From Bacillota bacterium (GTDB lineage: Bacteria; Bacillota; Clostridia; Clostridiales; Clostridiaceae): a DNA stretch of 35,222 nt. The notes beneath the pieces were generated by a model. The model did not search any database. It was not told where the DNA came from and was given only the letters and a program-made list of their open reading frames with translations. Location: assembly GCA_023424785.1 (NCBI GenBank), contig JAFADP010000052.1, positions 1-35,222 of the forward strand, written 5' to 3'. Position 1 is the first letter of the stretch. Each line of letters starts with the position of its first letter. The translations under genes were made by a program, and so were the position numbers. Shown in pieces: positions 34,821 through 35,222 of the stretch.

Positions 34821-35069
34821 CTAGATCTCCTTTTTTGCAATTGCTGTCTTTACTGTTACATCTCTAATATTGCCAAGTCTTCCTGTAAGAGCATTAATAT
34901 CATCAAGTTCTCCTATTACTGTTATTGAAACAACAGATATTTGTCCTTCACATGGAATTCCCATTCTCCCTTTTATACTTCCTCTAAAAGAAGCTACTAC
35001 AGAATTAAACTCTTCTTGACATGAAGTTGGATTTTCTAGAATAGCACTTATAACTGCAATCTTAGCCAT
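34821..35069 (-). CDS. TM1266-family [FeFe]-hydrogenase system regulator
   Basis: The start is ATG 35067-35069 with AAGGAG 8 bases upstream; an in-frame TTG at 35075 is too close to that site. The 82-residue protein has the ferredoxin-like ACT fold pattern of the family (MAKIAVISAILENPTSCQ, then GRMGIPCEGQISVVSITVIGE, LTGRLGNIRDVTVKTAIAK). TM1266-like proteins are found with hydEFG and are called regulators, although the ligand and mode are not established. It is the first gene of the hyd operon. The hydrogenase itself is not in the window. Confidence 0.9.
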   Translation of the reverse strand: MAKIAVISAILENPTSCQEEFNSVVASFRGSIKGRMGIPCEGQISVVSITVIGELDDINALTGRLGNIRDVTVKTAIAKKEI

Positions 35070-35088
35070 TATCAACTCTCCTTATACC

Positions 35089-35221
35089 TTTATCTGATGT
35101 CTAACCGTTGTAACACTCCCTTGTTCTATATAACAGGGAGCTAACAACGGACACGACCCTAGATTAACTCAGCTAAATTCAGTAGGAGATAAAAACTCCT
35201 ACTGAATAAGTTTCGTTTTAT
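35089..35221 (+). repeat. 133-bp structured repeat, copy C
   Basis: A plus-strand copy, in the same orientation as B and antisense to the hyd operon. Hairpin 1 is at 35105-35150 and hairpin 2 at 35177-35207, both with unchanged stems. Its only private change is A instead of G at repeat position 16 (unpaired). It starts 6 bases upstream of the ribosome binding site (AAGGAG) of the TM1266-like gene, so it is in the 5' leader or promoter zone of the hyd operon. The right edge is 1 base from the window end. Confidence 0.97.
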
Positions 35222-35222
35222 A

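Overview
The window is AT-rich and compact, with strong GGAGG-type ribosome binding sites, frequent ATG/TTG/GTG start ambiguity and T-tailed hairpin terminators. Gene content includes a complete [FeFe]-hydrogenase maturation operon, a TM1266-type regulator, a sortase-anchored type I pullulanase, the J-domain/DUF5685 pair and MnmM. Together these point to a low-GC anaerobic Firmicute, most likely a Clostridium sensu stricto; the species cannot be named from sequence alone. No rRNA, tRNA, CRISPR array, prophage or transposase gene was seen.

Layout. 1-4183 (minus): accessory-looking genes: an edge-truncated hypothetical, a DUF2262 protein, two SAM methyltransferases, a beta-propeller-like lipoprotein and a tail-anchored coiled-coil protein. 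4214-5828: a small cassette of an ICMT-like membrane methyltransferase and a divergent HdeD-like membrane protein, bracketed by two inverted copies of a 133-bp structured repeat. 5920-12480: asparagine synthetase, a degenerate Nudix-like protein, a metallo-beta-lactamase-fold hydrolase, an RpiR-family regulator, an RNA-modification pair (rluB-mnmM) and an endonuclease IV-like TIM barrel. 12507-20218 (minus): a Cys/Gly/Trp-rich miniprotein and two ABC transporter modules, one BcrA-like and one MacB/FtsX-like with a very long extracellular coiled coil. 20329-22374 (plus): the DUF5685, J-domain and membrane-protein operon. 22415-30402 (minus): cardiolipin synthase, argH, cell-wall pullulanase and an intracellular GH13 enzyme. 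30550-31113 (plus): cobU. 31149-35069 (minus): hydF, hydG, hydE and the TM1266-like regulator, transcribed in the reverse of that order. A third copy of the 133-bp repeat closes the window next to the hyd leader.

How the genes work together. Pullulanase on the cell surface debranches alpha-glucans, and the cytoplasmic GH13 enzyme next to it can process imported oligosaccharides. HydE, HydG and HydF build the H-cluster of a hydrogenase encoded elsewhere. RluB and MnmM modify rRNA and tRNA.

The most interesting unexplained element is the 133-bp repeat. Three copies (4214-4346 minus, 5696-5828 plus, 35089-35221 plus) have exactly the same length and differ at only four positions, all outside two invariant hairpins. 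It has no obvious terminal inverted repeats and no coding capacity. One copy supplies the stop codon of a gene, two form an inverted pair around a divergent gene pair, and one lies about 7 bases upstream of the ribosome binding site of the hydrogenase maturation operon.
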